From positions 17,223,553 to 17,287,552 of the forward strand of contig JASFXZ010000009.1 in assembly GCA_032209605.1 (NCBI GenBank): 64,000 nt of DNA, read 5' to 3'. The notes below the pieces were generated by a model. That model worked only from the letters and a program-made list of their open reading frames with translations. It was not told the DNA's origin and did no database searches. Positions 11,519 through 23,792 of the stretch are shown here, piece by piece; the first letter of the stretch is position 1, and each line of letters begins with the position of its first letter. This DNA comes from Mactromeris polynyma (lineage: Eukaryota > Mollusca > Bivalvia > Venerida > Mactridae). A program made the position numbers and the translations under genes.

Positions 11519-12150
11519 CTATCTATGAACATAATTAAATTTTCCAATACGTAAGAAAATGGAAGACCAACACAAATGCGTACCTTAACTTTTTTTATTT
11601 AATCCAAATACAATGTACCATATCAAATCTACATCAGGACACATTTCTATCAAGTTTGATAATAATCAGTCAACGTCTGCAACGAAATGTCAAGACTCAC
11701 TTGTGAAGTGAAATGTTAATTTTCCATTTACTGGTAATTTTTGTACGCCTAGCGTTTTTCAGGAAGGAAGTTTACACAGAAAATAGGTCATAACTTTTTT
11801 TAGAAAAGTAAAAAATTATGAAATTTTAAATTTGTATCTACATTATAGTAAAGATTCAATCAATACAAGTTTTGCCTTCGGAGAAAAGTCCATTATGGGT
11901 GGAATACCTTAAAGTGTGTTATCCTTGAGGTGACAGTTTTGCCCGATGGGCCAAGTGCTTATTTACTTGTTATTTGCAGACATCATTTTTTTGCTGAATT
12001 ATAAGAAATAGTTTACTTATTTTAGTTGCTAATGAACAGTTGTGTGTTTATATTTTGCATAAATGATGAATGTAGACAATACAACATCCAAAAGGTGTGT
12101 ACAAAACTCTCTGATAATGCTGGAACTTTGCGTAAAGAGCACAGCTATAG

Positions 12151-13017
12151 TCATACTGACTGCAAAGTCTGAAACCACAAATTTAACTTTTTAAATCGTT
12201 CCACTTTGTCCCTGTGACCATAAACATACGTATTATGCATAACAACGACTTGTGAACGAAGCTGTACATTGAATGTGTTAAATGACGGTCCATGTGGGAA
12301 AACAGTTTCATTAAGTGGTTTGAACTTCACACTGGATGCTTTCAGAATCTTGTTAAACATGGTTTGATTCAGTTGCAGATTTTTAGCCAATCTTTTCCCC
12401 CAATTTTTCACTAGTTTCATGGTTTTATAGTTACTTTTAATTGCCATAAAACCTGTACAGTATATTCTTCCATATTCTTGCTCAATCCACATGTCATAAG
12501 TTCCATTGAAATATGGAAAAGGATTTTTCAACCAGACTGTGTCTATATCAGAGTAAAGCACATTAAGACCTTCTTGTAAATGTTTCAATATGTACATAGG
12601 CCGTGCGGATACAAGTTTCTTGTACTCATCAGTACCGTGTGTGGCCGCTTTGCTAGTTGAATTAAGTGAACTTTTCTCTACAGTCACTGAATTATTGCAG
12701 AAAAATTGGAATTCTGCTCGGAGTTTAGTGTATACAACATCGTCCTCTGCTACAATAATTATTGGTACATCGATTCCCAGTCTTTGAAAGTGCCACCACC
12801 AGTTTGAAAAGACATCATGGAACCCATCGTTAACAGTCAGAAGAATCGTCCAGTTGTTACCGGAAACATGGATAAATGGTAATCTGGATGTATGCCTGCA
12901 CAGCGTCTCTGTTGAGATCTTTGTATGCCTTTGTTGTAGTGGGATATTGATGAAAAAATACAAGAGCAACAGGAAAATTATGAAAAGTAAACATTTCCAC
13001 CACTTTAAAGACCCCAT
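12151..13017 (-). CDS. Type II membrane sugar-nucleotide transferase, copy 1 (GT77-like)
   Basis: Likely moves a sugar from a nucleotide-sugar donor onto a glycan or glycoprotein in the Golgi lumen; donor and acceptor are unknown. The 288-residue protein has a short basic cytosolic tail, one membrane anchor (about 9-26), a stem, then a catalytic domain. Family marks are TVNDGFHDVFSNWWWHF (61-77), IIIVAEDDVVY (87-96), ARPMYIL (138-144), the DxD metal and donor site LYSDIDTVWLKNPFPYF (154-170; D157, D159), CTGFMAIKSN (187-196), and VVMHNTYVYGHRDKVERF near the C terminus. These fit Pfam Nucleotid_trans / CAZy GT77. Sequons include N55, N108, N119, N171, N236 and, in this copy only, N217-Q-T. The coding region has no intron. 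ATG at 13017 precedes the hydrophobic anchor directly. The AATAAA found about 100 bases after the stop in other copies is altered here. Residues peculiar to this copy: N205, R209, N213, T219. Confidence 0.9.
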   Translation of the reverse strand: MGSLKWWKCLLFIIFLLLLYFFINIPLQQRHTKISTETLCRHTSRLPFIHVSGNNWTILLTVNDGFHDVFSNWWWHFQRLGIDVPIIIVAEDDVVYTKLRAEFQFFCNNSVTVEKSSLNSTSKAATHGTDEYKKLVSARPMYILKHLQEGLNVLYSDIDTVWLKNPFPYFNGTYDMWIEQEYGRIYCTGFMAIKSNYKTMKLVKNWGKRLAKNLQLNQTMFNKILKASSVKFKPLNETVFPHGPSFNTFNVQLRSQVVVMHNTYVYGHRDKVERFKKLNLWFQTLQSV

Positions 13018-13206
13018 TGTTTGTGATGATCTGTAATATAAAATTATTTAAACTAGTAAGTTGTTATTGAACCTTTCCTCTGTCACAAATAAATACTTAT
13101 ACAATGTAGATAATACCAATGCCAAAAATAAATGCAGGAATTAAACTTACTTTTAACAAAAGCTTATTGCTGACGAGGAAAAACTAGACAAATCACAAAT
13201 AAACTA

Positions 13207-14151
13207 TAGTCCACTCTCGTTATGTTGAATTTATCGGGACCGTAGAAATAGTTTGTCTTAATGAAAATTCGACATGAAACGGGAGGCCGTACTGGGGGTG
13301 TTTCGTAAGAAAGGCAAGTTTTTGAAAATTGCTTAGATTGCAATTTATGTTCTACTCATTAAGAACGATTTGTTTTATAATACCTCTTTTAATTAAAACA
13401 TGATAAAGTGTCATCATATGAGACATAAAACAATTTTTAAAGATGGCATGTTTTAATTAAAGTATACGCATTTCTTAATCATTCATTTTGGTATGTTTAC
13501 AAACTCTTGGTTTGTTCGCAGTTTTGGACAATATGACATGTTTGCATTTTATAGTCAGAATAGTTCTGTTCTGTTCCGTGTTAAACAATAGATTGAAGGT
13601 GCAAACTTGTAAAGCGGGACTTCGAAAAACTTCGACTTATTGGAAAGCTTCGAGACAAAAATTCGTCTTAACCGACAGAATTACATTCATACAGACAAAG
13701 AATGATAAAATCGGGACTTTTGAAAAACTTCTTGGTTTGTTCGCAGTTTTGGACAATATTACATGTTTGCATTTTATAGTCTAACATTTTGCAAACATGT
13801 AAAAATCCTTCCATCGTGTAAATAATCGATAATAAAATGTGGGAAAATACAGGTAAATCATCGGTGAAGTGTGAAAACATTCGTCGCCAGCATGATACCA
13901 TCACATTTCGTGTTAAACAGAACAGAACAGTTCTGTTCTATTCCGTGTTAGACAATAGATATAAGGTGCAAACTTGTTAAGCGGGACTTCAAAAAAACTT
14001 CGACTTATTGGAAAGCTTCGAGACAAAAATTCGTCTTAACCGACAGAATTACATTCATACAGACAAAGAATGATAAAATCGGGACTTTTGAAAAACTTCG
14101 AGGAACCAAAATATTCGTCTTAAGCGAGTTAGTTATAACGAGAGTGGACTG
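13207..14151. mobile_element. Pogo/Tigger-like MITE, U1 copy (internally duplicated)
   Basis: Inverted ends read AGTCCACTCTCGTTAT at the left and, on the other strand, CAGTCCACTCTCGTTATAAC at the right, flanked by TA on both sides. It lies about 190 bases upstream of the transferase ATG. An internal block (from CTTGGTTTGTTCGCAG at 13506) is repeated at 13732, making this copy about 227 bp longer than its sisters. No transposase frame is present. The pogo/Tigger assignment rests on TA duplications and end style. Confidence 0.8.
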
Positions 14152-14834
14152 TATTTGATATTTGAATTCTTCTACATGTTAATTATCATTATGAAATTTG
14201 TTTATTCATTATAGAAATTTGAGAAAATTCCAATTCTGAGACAGAACTATTACCACCGCATGTTTCCACAACATTACCTATCCAATTGTTCTTGAAGGAT
14301 TTCTTACATAATTAGTACACCTCATACCCGTTTTTACCTTGTTCCCATCAAAATTGAATGCATATGATGATGACGTCTATGAGTCTACACACCGAGGCAA
14401 TTAATATCAATATGGCTTCTTTCAATTCTCAGTTAATATACTATCTGACCAATCTTTTGCGAAAAATTATTCTCCGGTCTTAGGAGATTTATTTTACGTG
14501 TAAAAAAACAATTCGGACCAAAAAATTTGTTCGAATTCCTCAGCAGTCAGGATTCGGACTGCGGGTGATTTTCATATGTTGTATTGGAGGAATTAAAACA
14601 GGACGAGAAAATTGTCCAGTTAGAGGAAGTTTCCGGACTGAAGAGTTTCCAGATTATGGAGTTTCCACTGTTCATGTATAACAACAAATAAAACTAGATG
14701 GTTGTTTTTTAATAAAAACATATGTTTCCCAGATGGCAGTTTGTCAGTTATTGTAATACCGATACAAGATGTTAGAATAAAATATCCAGCAAACAAGAAA
14801 GATAGTATTTGATCAGTTAACCATGCAATGTATA

Positions 14835-15540
14835 TGTATAAAAACATCAAAGGGCCATAACTCGGTGAATAATTATCTGAGCGGAACAAGACAATGAAGA
14901 TGCACACCTACACTTGATGTTGATCAAGCCTATTTAGTTTGGCCGAAATCCAACCAGCAGTATTGGAGATGAAGTGCGGGCAAACTCCATATGTATAAAA
15001 ACATCAAAGGGCCATAACTCAGTGAAAAATTATCAGACCGGAACAAAACGACTAGTATGCACAACTACACTTGATGCTTATCAATCCTGTGAAGTGTGGC
15101 TGAAATCCAACCGGCAGTTTTGGAGATGAAGCGCGGACAATCTTCATAGGTATAAAAACTTCAAAGGGCCATAAATCAGTAAAAAATAATCCGAGCGGAA
15201 CAAAACAATGAAGATGCACAACTGCGCTCCTATGAAGTTTGGCTGAAATCCAACCAGCAGAATTGGAGATGAAGCGCAGCCATACTTCAGATGTATAAAA
15301 ACTTCAAAGTGCCATAACTCGGTGAAAAATTATCCCAGGGGAACAAAACGACAAAGATGCACAACTACACAGTCTTGATGTTGATCAATCCTGTGAAGGT
15401 TGACTGAAATCCAACCAGCAGTATTGGAGATGAAGCGCGGACAAACCCGATATGTTTATAAACATCAAAGGGCCATAACTCAGTGAAAAATTATCTGAGC
15501 GGAACAAAACAACAAAGATGCACAACTACACTTGATGTTG
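14835..15540. repeat. Pearl-like core repeats (period ~157 bp), U1
   Basis: About five imperfect copies, each with CAAAGGGCCATAACTC, GGAACAAAACGAC, CTGAAATCCAACCAGCAG and ATTGGAGATGAAGCGC. Comparable arrays end U2-U5 and continue in U6 into an intact tail. Oyster pearl elements (Helitron-like, non-autonomous) are described with ~160-bp core repeats followed by a tetranucleotide tract, which fits. Confidence 0.75.
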
Positions 15541-17555
15541 CCGTGCCCTAAACTACTGCATGACAGCGCCACGTGCATACCCGATGCCATGCCCAATATA
15601 CCCGTTGTCGTGCCCTAAACTACTGCATGACAGCGTCACGTGCATACCCGATGCCATGCCCAATATACCCGTTGTCGTGCCCTAAACTACTGCATGACAG
15701 CGCCACGTGCATACTTTGGAGTAATTTGCTGTTGGCAGGGGAGACAAATGCTACAAAAAACTTACCATTTAGTCTTAGAGTTAATCCTCTCGACTAAGTA
15801 TGTAATGTAAAATGACTTTCAATTGTTTTATATTACTGCTTTTTCTGCCAATCACCTACCACATTTGTTAAATGTAGGTCAAAGAACAAATTCATCATGT
15901 TTCGAACAACTAGCTTACCAGGTCTTATTACTCGTCAAAATGTTTAAAAGTTGGCAATATAACCGTATTATTCATCTACTCACCTCGTTACTTACAATCT
16001 TAGGTAACTAAATGTTGATAAACTGTGATATATGATAGAACTAAAGTTATCCTAACAATAACAATATTGTTTAGCACACTTGAAGTATAAATTCTTTGAG
16101 ATTACATTTGAATTTGGCGCCAAAAGCGTCGTCCGCAATAACTTGGTTAGATTATACATTAGAACATCACAGCGCAGCTAAAATAGTTAGAATTGTGTAC
16201 CTAATTAATAGTCATACTTGTTCTATGTTAATATAACTGTTATCTCTATCCATGTATGTAGATCTACATGCACTTTTTTAAATACCAACTTTTACTACAA
16301 ATGTATACAGTTTAAAGTTGTTTGATCTCCAGTACTCTTTGTTCATTAAGGGTGTTACTTACAAACTAGATCTAGTACGTATGATACGTGTTGTTTAATC
16401 TCCATGTACTTGTATGCTCTTTGTATGTTAACCTTCTTTACTGCCATGTTACTCTCTTATAAAGAACTGTCCATCACAGAAGTGGGATGAATAATTTTTC
16501 TTTATGGTCATACATGTTTTATTTGAAATTCTGAAAGAAAAAGGAACGAAACTCAAAATATTCAAGTGTGAAGAAATTGTTGGATGGCAGTGTATATGGT
16601 TTATGGTTAGTAAATGAATGTAACTTTGTGTTTAAAAAAATTAAATGAGATGTATTGAAACGGAATATGCATGAGAGTCATGTAAACATGGTTACCTAGC
16701 AGTGGGTCACACATCAACTTGTTTTTGTGTATACTCAATAACATTATTACATAAACAGAAAATCTGAGGTATTTTAAATGTCCTCATACAGTGATTGTGG
16801 TTGATTCAGTATATTGAGATTGTACTCACACTGAACACACAGCGTTTTCATATTTATTCATTACTGATACTATCTATGAACATAATTTCCAATAGGTAAG
16901 AAAATGGAAGACCAACACAAATGCATACATTAACTTTTTTATTTAATCCAAAAACAATGTACAATATCAAATCTACATCGACACTTAATCCAAATACAAT
17001 GTACAATATCTAATCTACATCGACACTTAATCCAAATACAATGTACAATATCAAATCTACATCAGGACACATTTCTATCATGTTTGATAATAATCAGTCA
17101 ACGTCTTCAACGAAATGTCAAGACTCACTTGTGAAGTGAAATGTTAATTTTCCATGTACTGGTAATTTTTGTACGGCTAGCGTTTTTCAGGAAGGAAGTT
17201 TTCATAAAGGTAAAAAAATATGAAATTTTAAATTTTTATCTGCATTATAGTAAAGATTCAATCAATACAAGTTTCATTTGCCTTCGGAGAAATGTCCATT
17301 ATGGGTGGAATACCTTAAAGTGTGTTATCCTTGAGGTGACCGTTTTTTGCCCGATGGGCCAAGTGCTAATTTACTTGTTATTTGCAGACATATTTTTGCT
17401 GAATTATAAGAAATAGTTTACTTATTTTAGTTGCTAATGAACAGTTGTGTGTTTATTTTTTGCATAAATGATGAATGTAGACAATGCAACATCCAAAAGG
17501 TGTGTACAAAACTCTCTGATAATGCTGGAACTTTGCGTAAAGAGCACAGCTTTAT

Positions 17556-18422
17556 TCATACTGACTGCAAAGTCTGAAACCACAAATTTAACTTTTTAAA
17601 TCGTTCCACTTTGTCCCTGTGACCATAAACATACGTATTATGCATAACAACGACTTGTGAACGAAGCTGTACATTGAATGTGTTAAATGACGGTCCATGT
17701 GGGAAAACAGTTTCATTAAGCGGTTTGAACTTCACACTGGATGCTTTCAGAATCTTGTTAAACATGGGTTGATTCAGTTGCAGACTTTTAGCCAATCCTT
17801 TTCGCCAATCTTTCACTAGTTTCATGGTTTTATAGTTACTTTTAATTGCCATAAAACCTGTACAGTATATTCTTCCATATTCTTGCTCAATCCACATGTC
17901 ATAAGTTCCATTGAAATATGGAAAAGGATTTTTCAACCAGACTGTGTCTATATCAGAGTAAAGCACATTAAGACCTTCTTGTAAATGTTTCAATATGTAC
18001 ATAGGCCGTGCGGATACAAGTTTCTTGTACTCATCAGTACCGTGTGTGGCCGCTTTGCTAGTTGAATTAAGTGAACTTTTCTCTACAGTCACTGAATTAT
18101 TGCAGAAAAATTGGAATTCTGCTCGGAGTTTAGTGTATACAACATCGTCTTCTGCTACAATAATTATTGGTACATCGATTCCCAGTCTTTGAAAGTGCCA
18201 CCACCAGTTTGAAAAGACATCATGGAACCCATCGTTAACAGTCAGAAGAATCGTCCAGTTGTTACCGGAAACATGGATAAATGGTAATCTGGATGTATGC
18301 CTGCACAGCGTCTCTGTTGAGATCTTTGTATGCCTTTGTTGTAGTGGGATATTGATGAAAAAATACAAGAGCAACAGGAAAATTATGAAAAGTAAACATT
18401 TCCACCACTTTAAAGACCCCAT
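17556..18422 (-). CDS. Type II membrane sugar-nucleotide transferase, copy 2 (type A)
   Basis: Intact 288-codon copy of the GT77-like gene at 12151, with the DxD motif at 157-159 and the anchor unchanged. Compared with copy 1 it has N205D, G207R, R209G, N213S and T219P. The last change removes the N217 glycosylation sequon. R207 marks type A, shared only with the copy at 33097. An AATAAA (17452-17457 on the plus-strand coordinate) lies about 100 bases past the stop and could serve as a polyadenylation signal. Its promoter, if any, must lie in the ~190 bp before the MITE or within the MITE. Confidence 0.9.
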   Translation of the reverse strand: MGSLKWWKCLLFIIFLLLLYFFINIPLQQRHTKISTETLCRHTSRLPFIHVSGNNWTILLTVNDGFHDVFSNWWWHFQRLGIDVPIIIVAEDDVVYTKLRAEFQFFCNNSVTVEKSSLNSTSKAATHGTDEYKKLVSARPMYILKHLQEGLNVLYSDIDTVWLKNPFPYFNGTYDMWIEQEYGRIYCTGFMAIKSNYKTMKLVKDWRKGLAKSLQLNQPMFNKILKASSVKFKPLNETVFPHGPSFNTFNVQLRSQVVVMHNTYVYGHRDKVERFKKLNLWFQTLQSV

Positions 18423-18612
18423 TGTTTGTGATGATCTGTAATATAAAATTATTTAAACTAGTAAGTTGTTATTGAACCTTTCCTCTGTCACAAATAAATA
18501 CTTATACAATGTAGATAATACCAATGCCAAAAATAAATGCAGGAATTAAACTTACTTTTTAACAAAAGCTTATTGCTGACGAGGAAAAACTAGACAAATC
18601 ACAAATAAACTA

Positions 18613-19332
18613 TAGTCCACTCTCGTTATGTTGAATTTATCGGGACCGTAGAAATAGTTTGTCTTAATGAAAATTCGACATGAAACGGGAGGCCGTACTG
18701 GGGGTGTTTCGTAAGAAAGGCAAGTTTTTGAAAATTGCTTAGATTGCAATTTATGTTCTACTCATTAAGAACGATTTGTTTTATAATACCTCTCTTAATT
18801 AAAACATGATAAAGTGTCATCATATGAGACATAAAACAATTTTTAAAGATGGCATGTTTTAATTAAAGTATACGCATTTCTTAATCATTCATTTTGGTAT
18901 GTTTACAAACTCTTGGTTTGTTCGCAGTTTTGGACAATATTACATGTTTGCATTTTATAGTCTAACATTTTGCAAACATGTAAAAATCCTTCCATCGTGT
19001 AAATAATCGATAATAAAATGTGGGAAAATACAGGTAAATCATCGGTGAAGTGTGAAAACATTCGTCGCCAGCATGATACCATCACATTTCGTGTTAAACA
19101 GAACAGAACAGTTCTGTTCTATTCCGTGTTAGACAATAGATTTAAGGTGCAAACTTGTTAAGCGGGACTTCAAAAAAACTTCGACTTATTGGAAAGCTTC
19201 GAGACAAAAATTCGTCTTAACCGACAGAATTACATTCATACAGACAAAGAATGATAAAATCGGGACTTTTGAAAAACTTCGAGGAACCAAAATATTCGTC
19301 TTAAGCGAGTTAGTTATAACGAGAGTGGACTG
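18613..19332. mobile_element. Pogo/Tigger-like MITE, U2 copy
   Basis: A 720-bp copy with AGTCCACTCTCGTTAT-type inverted ends and TA flanks (18611-18612, 19333-19334). It contains the sub-palindrome AGAACAGTTCTGTTCT near 19100. Confidence 0.8.
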
Positions 19333-22300
19333 TATTTGATATTTGAATTCTTCTACATGTTAATTATCATTATGAAATTTGTTTATTCATTATAGAAATT
19401 TGAGAAAATTCCAATTCTGAGACAGAACTATTACCACCGCATGTTTCCACAACATTACCTATCCAATTGTTCTTGAAGGATTTCTTACATAATTAGTACA
19501 CCTCATACCCGTTTTTACCTTGTTCCCATCAAAATTGAATGCATATGATGATGACGTCTATGAGTCTACACACCGAGGCAATTAATATCAATATGGCTTC
19601 TTTCAATTCTCAGTTAATATACTATCTGACCAATCTTTTGCGAAAAATTATTCTCCGGTCTTAGGAGATTTATTTTACGTGTAAAAAAACAATTCGGACC
19701 AAAAAATTTGTTCGAATTCCTCAGCAGTCAGGATTCGGACTGCGGGTGATTTTCATATGTTGTATTGGAGGAATTAAAACAGGACGAGAAAATTGTCCAG
19801 TTAGAGGAAGTTTCCGGACTGAAGAGTTTCCAGATTATGGAGTTTCCACTGTTCATGTATAACAACAAATAAAACTAGATGGTTGTTTTTTAATAAAAAC
19901 ATATGTTTCCCAGATGGCAGTTTGTCAGTTATTGTAATACCGATACAAGATGTTAGAATAAAATATCCAGCAAACAAGAAAGATAGTATTTGATCAGTTA
20001 ACCATGCAATGTATATGTATAAAAACATCAAAGGGCCATAACTCGGTGAATAATTATCTGAGCGGAACAAGACAATGAAGATGCACACCTACACTTGATG
20101 TTGATCAAGCCTATTTAGTTTGGCCGAAATCCAACCAGCAGTATTGGAGATGAAGTGCGGGCAAACTCCATATGTATAAAAACATCAAAGGGCCATAACT
20201 CAGTGAAAAATTATCAGACCGGAACAAAACGACTAGTATGCACAACTACACTTGATGCTTATCAATCCTGTGAAGTGTGGCTGAAATCCAACCGGCAGTT
20301 TTGGAGATGAAGCGCGGACAATCTTCATAGGTATAAAAACTTCAAAGGGCCATAAATCAGTAAAAAATAATCCGAGCGGAACAAAACAATGAAGATGCAC
20401 AACTGCGCTCCTATGAAGTTTGGCTGAAATCCAACCAGCAGAATTGGAGATGAAGCGCAGCCATACTTCAGATGTATAAAAACTTCAAAGTGCCATAACT
20501 CGGTGAAAAATTATCCCAGGGGAACAAAACGACAAAGATGCACAACTACACAGTCTTGATGTTGATCAATCCTGTGAAGGTTGACTGAAATCCAACCAGC
20601 AGTATTGGAGATGAAGCGCGGACAAACCCGATATGTTTATAAACATCAAAGGGCCATAACTCAGTGAAAAATTATCTGAGCGGAACAAAACAACAAAGAT
20701 GCACAACTACACTTGATGTTGCCGTGCCCTAAACTACTGCATGACAGCGCCACGTGCATACCCGATGCCATGCCCAATATACCCGTTGTCGTGCCCTAAA
20801 CTACTGCATGACAGCGTCACGTGCATACCCGATGCCATGCCCAATATACCCGTTGTCGTGCCCTAAACTACTGCATGACAGCGCCACGTGCATACTTTGG
20901 AGTAATTTGCTGTTGGCAGGGGAGACAAATGCTACAAAAAACTTACCATTTAGTCTTAGAGTTAATCCTCTCGACTAAGTATGTAATGTAAAATGACTTT
21001 CAATTGTTTTATATTACTGCTTTTTCTGCCAATCACCTACCACATTTGTTAAATGTAGGTCAAAGAACAAATTCATCATGTTTCGAACAACTAGCTTACC
21101 AGGTCTTATTACTCGTCAAAATGTTTAAAAGTTGGCAATATAACCGTATTATTCATCTACTCACCTCGTTACTTACAATCTTAGGTAACTAAATGTTGAT
21201 AAACTGTGATATATGATAGAACTAAAGTTATCCTAACAATAACAATATTGTTTAGCACACTTGAAGTATAAATTCTTTGAGATTACATTTGAATTTGGCG
21301 CCAAAAGCGTCGTCCGCAATAACTTGGTTAGATTATACATTAGAACATCACAGCGCAGCTAAAATAGTTAGAATTGTGTACCTAATTAATAGTCATACTT
21401 GTTCTATGTTAATATAACTGTTATCTCTATCCATGTATGTAGATCTACATGCACTTTTTTAAATACCAACTTTTACTACAAATGTATACAGTTTAAAGTT
21501 GTTTGATCTCCAGTACTCTTTGTTCATTAAGGGTGTTACTTACAAACTAGATCTAGTACGTATGATACGTGTTGTTTAATCTCCATGTACTTGTATGCTC
21601 TTTGTATGTTAACCTTCTTTACTGCCATGTTACTCTCTTATAAAGAACTGTCCATCACAGAAGTGGGATGAATAATTTTTCTTTATGGTCATACATGTTT
21701 TATTTGAAATTCTGAAAGAAAAAGGAACGAAACTCAAAATATTCAAGTGTGAAGAAATTGTTGGATGGCAGTGTATATGGTTTATGGTTAGTAAATGAAT
21801 GTAACTTTGTGTTTAAAAAAATTAAATGAGATGTATTGAAACGGAATATGCATGAGAGTCATGTAAACATGGTTACCTAGCAGTGGGTCACACATCAACT
21901 TGTTTTTGTGTATACTCAATAACATTATTACATAAACAGAAAATCTGAGGTATTTTAAATGTCCTCATACAGTGATTGTGGTTGATTCAGTATATTGAGA
22001 TTGTACTCACACTGAACACACAGCGTTTTCATATTTATTCATTACTGATACTATCTATGAACATAATTTCCAATAGGTAAGAAAATGGAAGACCAACACA
22101 AATGCATACATTAACTTTTTTATTTAATCCAAATACAATGTACAATATCAAATCTACATCGACACTTAATCCAAATACAATGTACAATATCTAATCTACA
22201 TCGACACTTAATCCAAATACAATGTACAATATCAAATCTACATCAGGACACATTTCTATCATGTTTGATAATAATCAGTCAACGTCTTCAACGAAATGTC

Positions 22301-22736
22301 AAGACTCACTTGTGAAGTGAAATGTTAATTTTCCATTTACTGGTAATTTTTGTACGGCTAGCGTTTTTCAGGAAGGAAGTTTTCATAAAGGTAAAAAAAT
22401 ATGAAATTTTAAATTTTTATCTGCATTATAGTAAAGATTCAATCAATACAAGTTTCATTTGCCTTCGGAGAAATGTCCATTATGGGTGGAATACCTTAAA
22501 GTGTGTTATCCTTGAGGTGACCGTTTTTTGCCCGATGGGCCAAGTGCTAATTTACTTGTTATTTGCAGACATATTTTTGCTGAATTATAAGAAATAGTTT
22601 ACTTATTTTAGTTGCTAATGAACAGTTGTGTGTTTATTTTTTGCATAAATGATGAATGTAGACAATGCAACATCCAAAAGGTGTGTACAAAACTCTCTGA
22701 TAATGCTGGAACTTTGCGTAAAGAGCACAGCTTTAT

Positions 22737-23603
22737 TCATACTGACTGCAAAGTCTGAAACCACAAATTTAACTTTTTAAATCGTTCCACTTTGTCCCTG
22801 TGACCATAAACATACGTATTATGCATAACAACGACTTGTGAACGAAGCTGTACATTGAATGTGTTAAATGACGGTCCATGTGGGAAAACAGTTTCATTAA
22901 GCGGTTTGAACTTCACACTGGATGCTTTCAGAATCTTGTTAAACATGGGTTGATTCAGTTGCAGACTTTTAGCCAATCCTTTTCCCCAATCTTTCACTAG
23001 TTTCATGGTTTTATAGTTACTTTTAATTGCCATAAAACCTGTACAGTATATTCTTCCATATTCTTGCTCAATCCACATGTCATAAGTTCCATTGAAATAT
23101 GGAAAAGGACTTTTCAACCAGACTGTGTCTATATCAGAGTAAAGCACATTAAGACCTTCTTGTAAATGTTTCAATATGTACATAGGCCGTGCGGATACAA
23201 GTTTCTTGTATTCATCAGTACCGTGTCTGACCGCTTCGCTAGTTGAATTAAGTGAACTTTTCTCTACAGTCACTGAATTATTGCAGAAAAATTGGAATTC
23301 TGCTCGGAGTTTAGTGTATACAACATCGTCTTCTGCTACAATAATTATTGGTACATCGATTCCCAGTCTTTGAAAGTGCCACCACCAGTTTGAAAAGACA
23401 TCATGGAACCCATCGTTAACAGTCAGAAGAATCGTCCAGTTGTTACCGGAAACATGGATAAATGGTAATCTGGATGTATGCCTGCACAGCGTCTCTGTTG
23501 AGATCTTTGTATGCCTTTGTTGTAGTGGGATATTGATGAAAAAATACAAGAGCAACAGGAAAATTATGAAAAGTAAACATTTCCACCACTTTAAAGACCC
23601 CAT
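22737..23603 (-). CDS. Type II membrane sugar-nucleotide transferase, copy 3 (type B)
   Basis: Intact 288-codon copy. Type B differs from type A (copy 2) at E123, V125, R126, S165 and G207, against one silent change (codon 131). Residues 123-126 lie in the Asn/Ser-rich loop after the second sequon cluster. S165 sits beside the DxD-containing strand, in WLKSPFPYF. All family motifs and the DxD are kept. The AATAAA past the stop is present. Confidence 0.9.
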   Translation of the reverse strand: MGSLKWWKCLLFIIFLLLLYFFINIPLQQRHTKISTETLCRHTSRLPFIHVSGNNWTILLTVNDGFHDVFSNWWWHFQRLGIDVPIIIVAEDDVVYTKLRAEFQFFCNNSVTVEKSSLNSTSEAVRHGTDEYKKLVSARPMYILKHLQEGLNVLYSDIDTVWLKSPFPYFNGTYDMWIEQEYGRIYCTGFMAIKSNYKTMKLVKDWGKGLAKSLQLNQPMFNKILKASSVKFKPLNETVFPHGPSFNTFNVQLRSQVVVMHNTYVYGHRDKVERFKKLNLWFQTLQSV

Positions 23604-23792
23604 TGTTTGTGATGATCTGTAATATAAAATTATTTAAACTAGTAAGTTGTTATTGAACCTTTCCTCTGTCACAAATAAATACTTATACATGTAGATAATA
23701 CCAATGCCAAAAATAAATGCAGGAATTAAACTTACTTTTTAACAAAAGCTTATTGCTGACGAGGAAAAACTAGACAAATCACAAATAAACTA

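Larger units (their letters stand above)
9782..15540. repeat. Tandem unit U1 (5.76 kb, founder-like, most diverged)
   Basis: U1 holds, in order: minisatellite tail, half of a Tc1-like MITE (10673-10783), a foldback-like element found only here (11049-11518), the sugar-transferase gene (12151-13017, minus), a pogo-like MITE (13207-14151) with an internal ~227-bp duplication, and a pearl-like core array (about 14835-15540). It lacks a ~55-bp segment (TGTTAACCTTC...) and a second short segment present near 16427 and 16655 in U2. The downstream unit starts at the CTTGATGTTG/CCGTGCCC junction. Confidence 0.9.
15541..20721. repeat. Tandem unit U2 (5181 bp, type A)
   Basis: Begins at the junction with just over two minisatellite copies (to about 15715). 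It then contains the half-MITE (16481-16592), a 42-bp repeat present about 2.6 times (16945-17070, single in U1), the transferase (17556-18422), a pogo-like MITE (18613-19332) and pearl-like cores (about 20016-20721). Type A marks: AAAACAATG near 16950, C at the CCTCTCTTAATT site, ATACAATGTAG after the gene. Confidence 0.95.

Noticed and set aside
14620..14907. 95-codon minus-strand ORF in each unit
   Set aside because: Overlaps pearl-like core repeats and has no domain; conservation between units reflects recent copying.
17141..17416. 91-codon plus-strand ORF found in U2-U6
   Set aside because: Recurs only because the unit is duplicated; disrupted in U1, no domain, and it lies in the 3' flank of the transferase.
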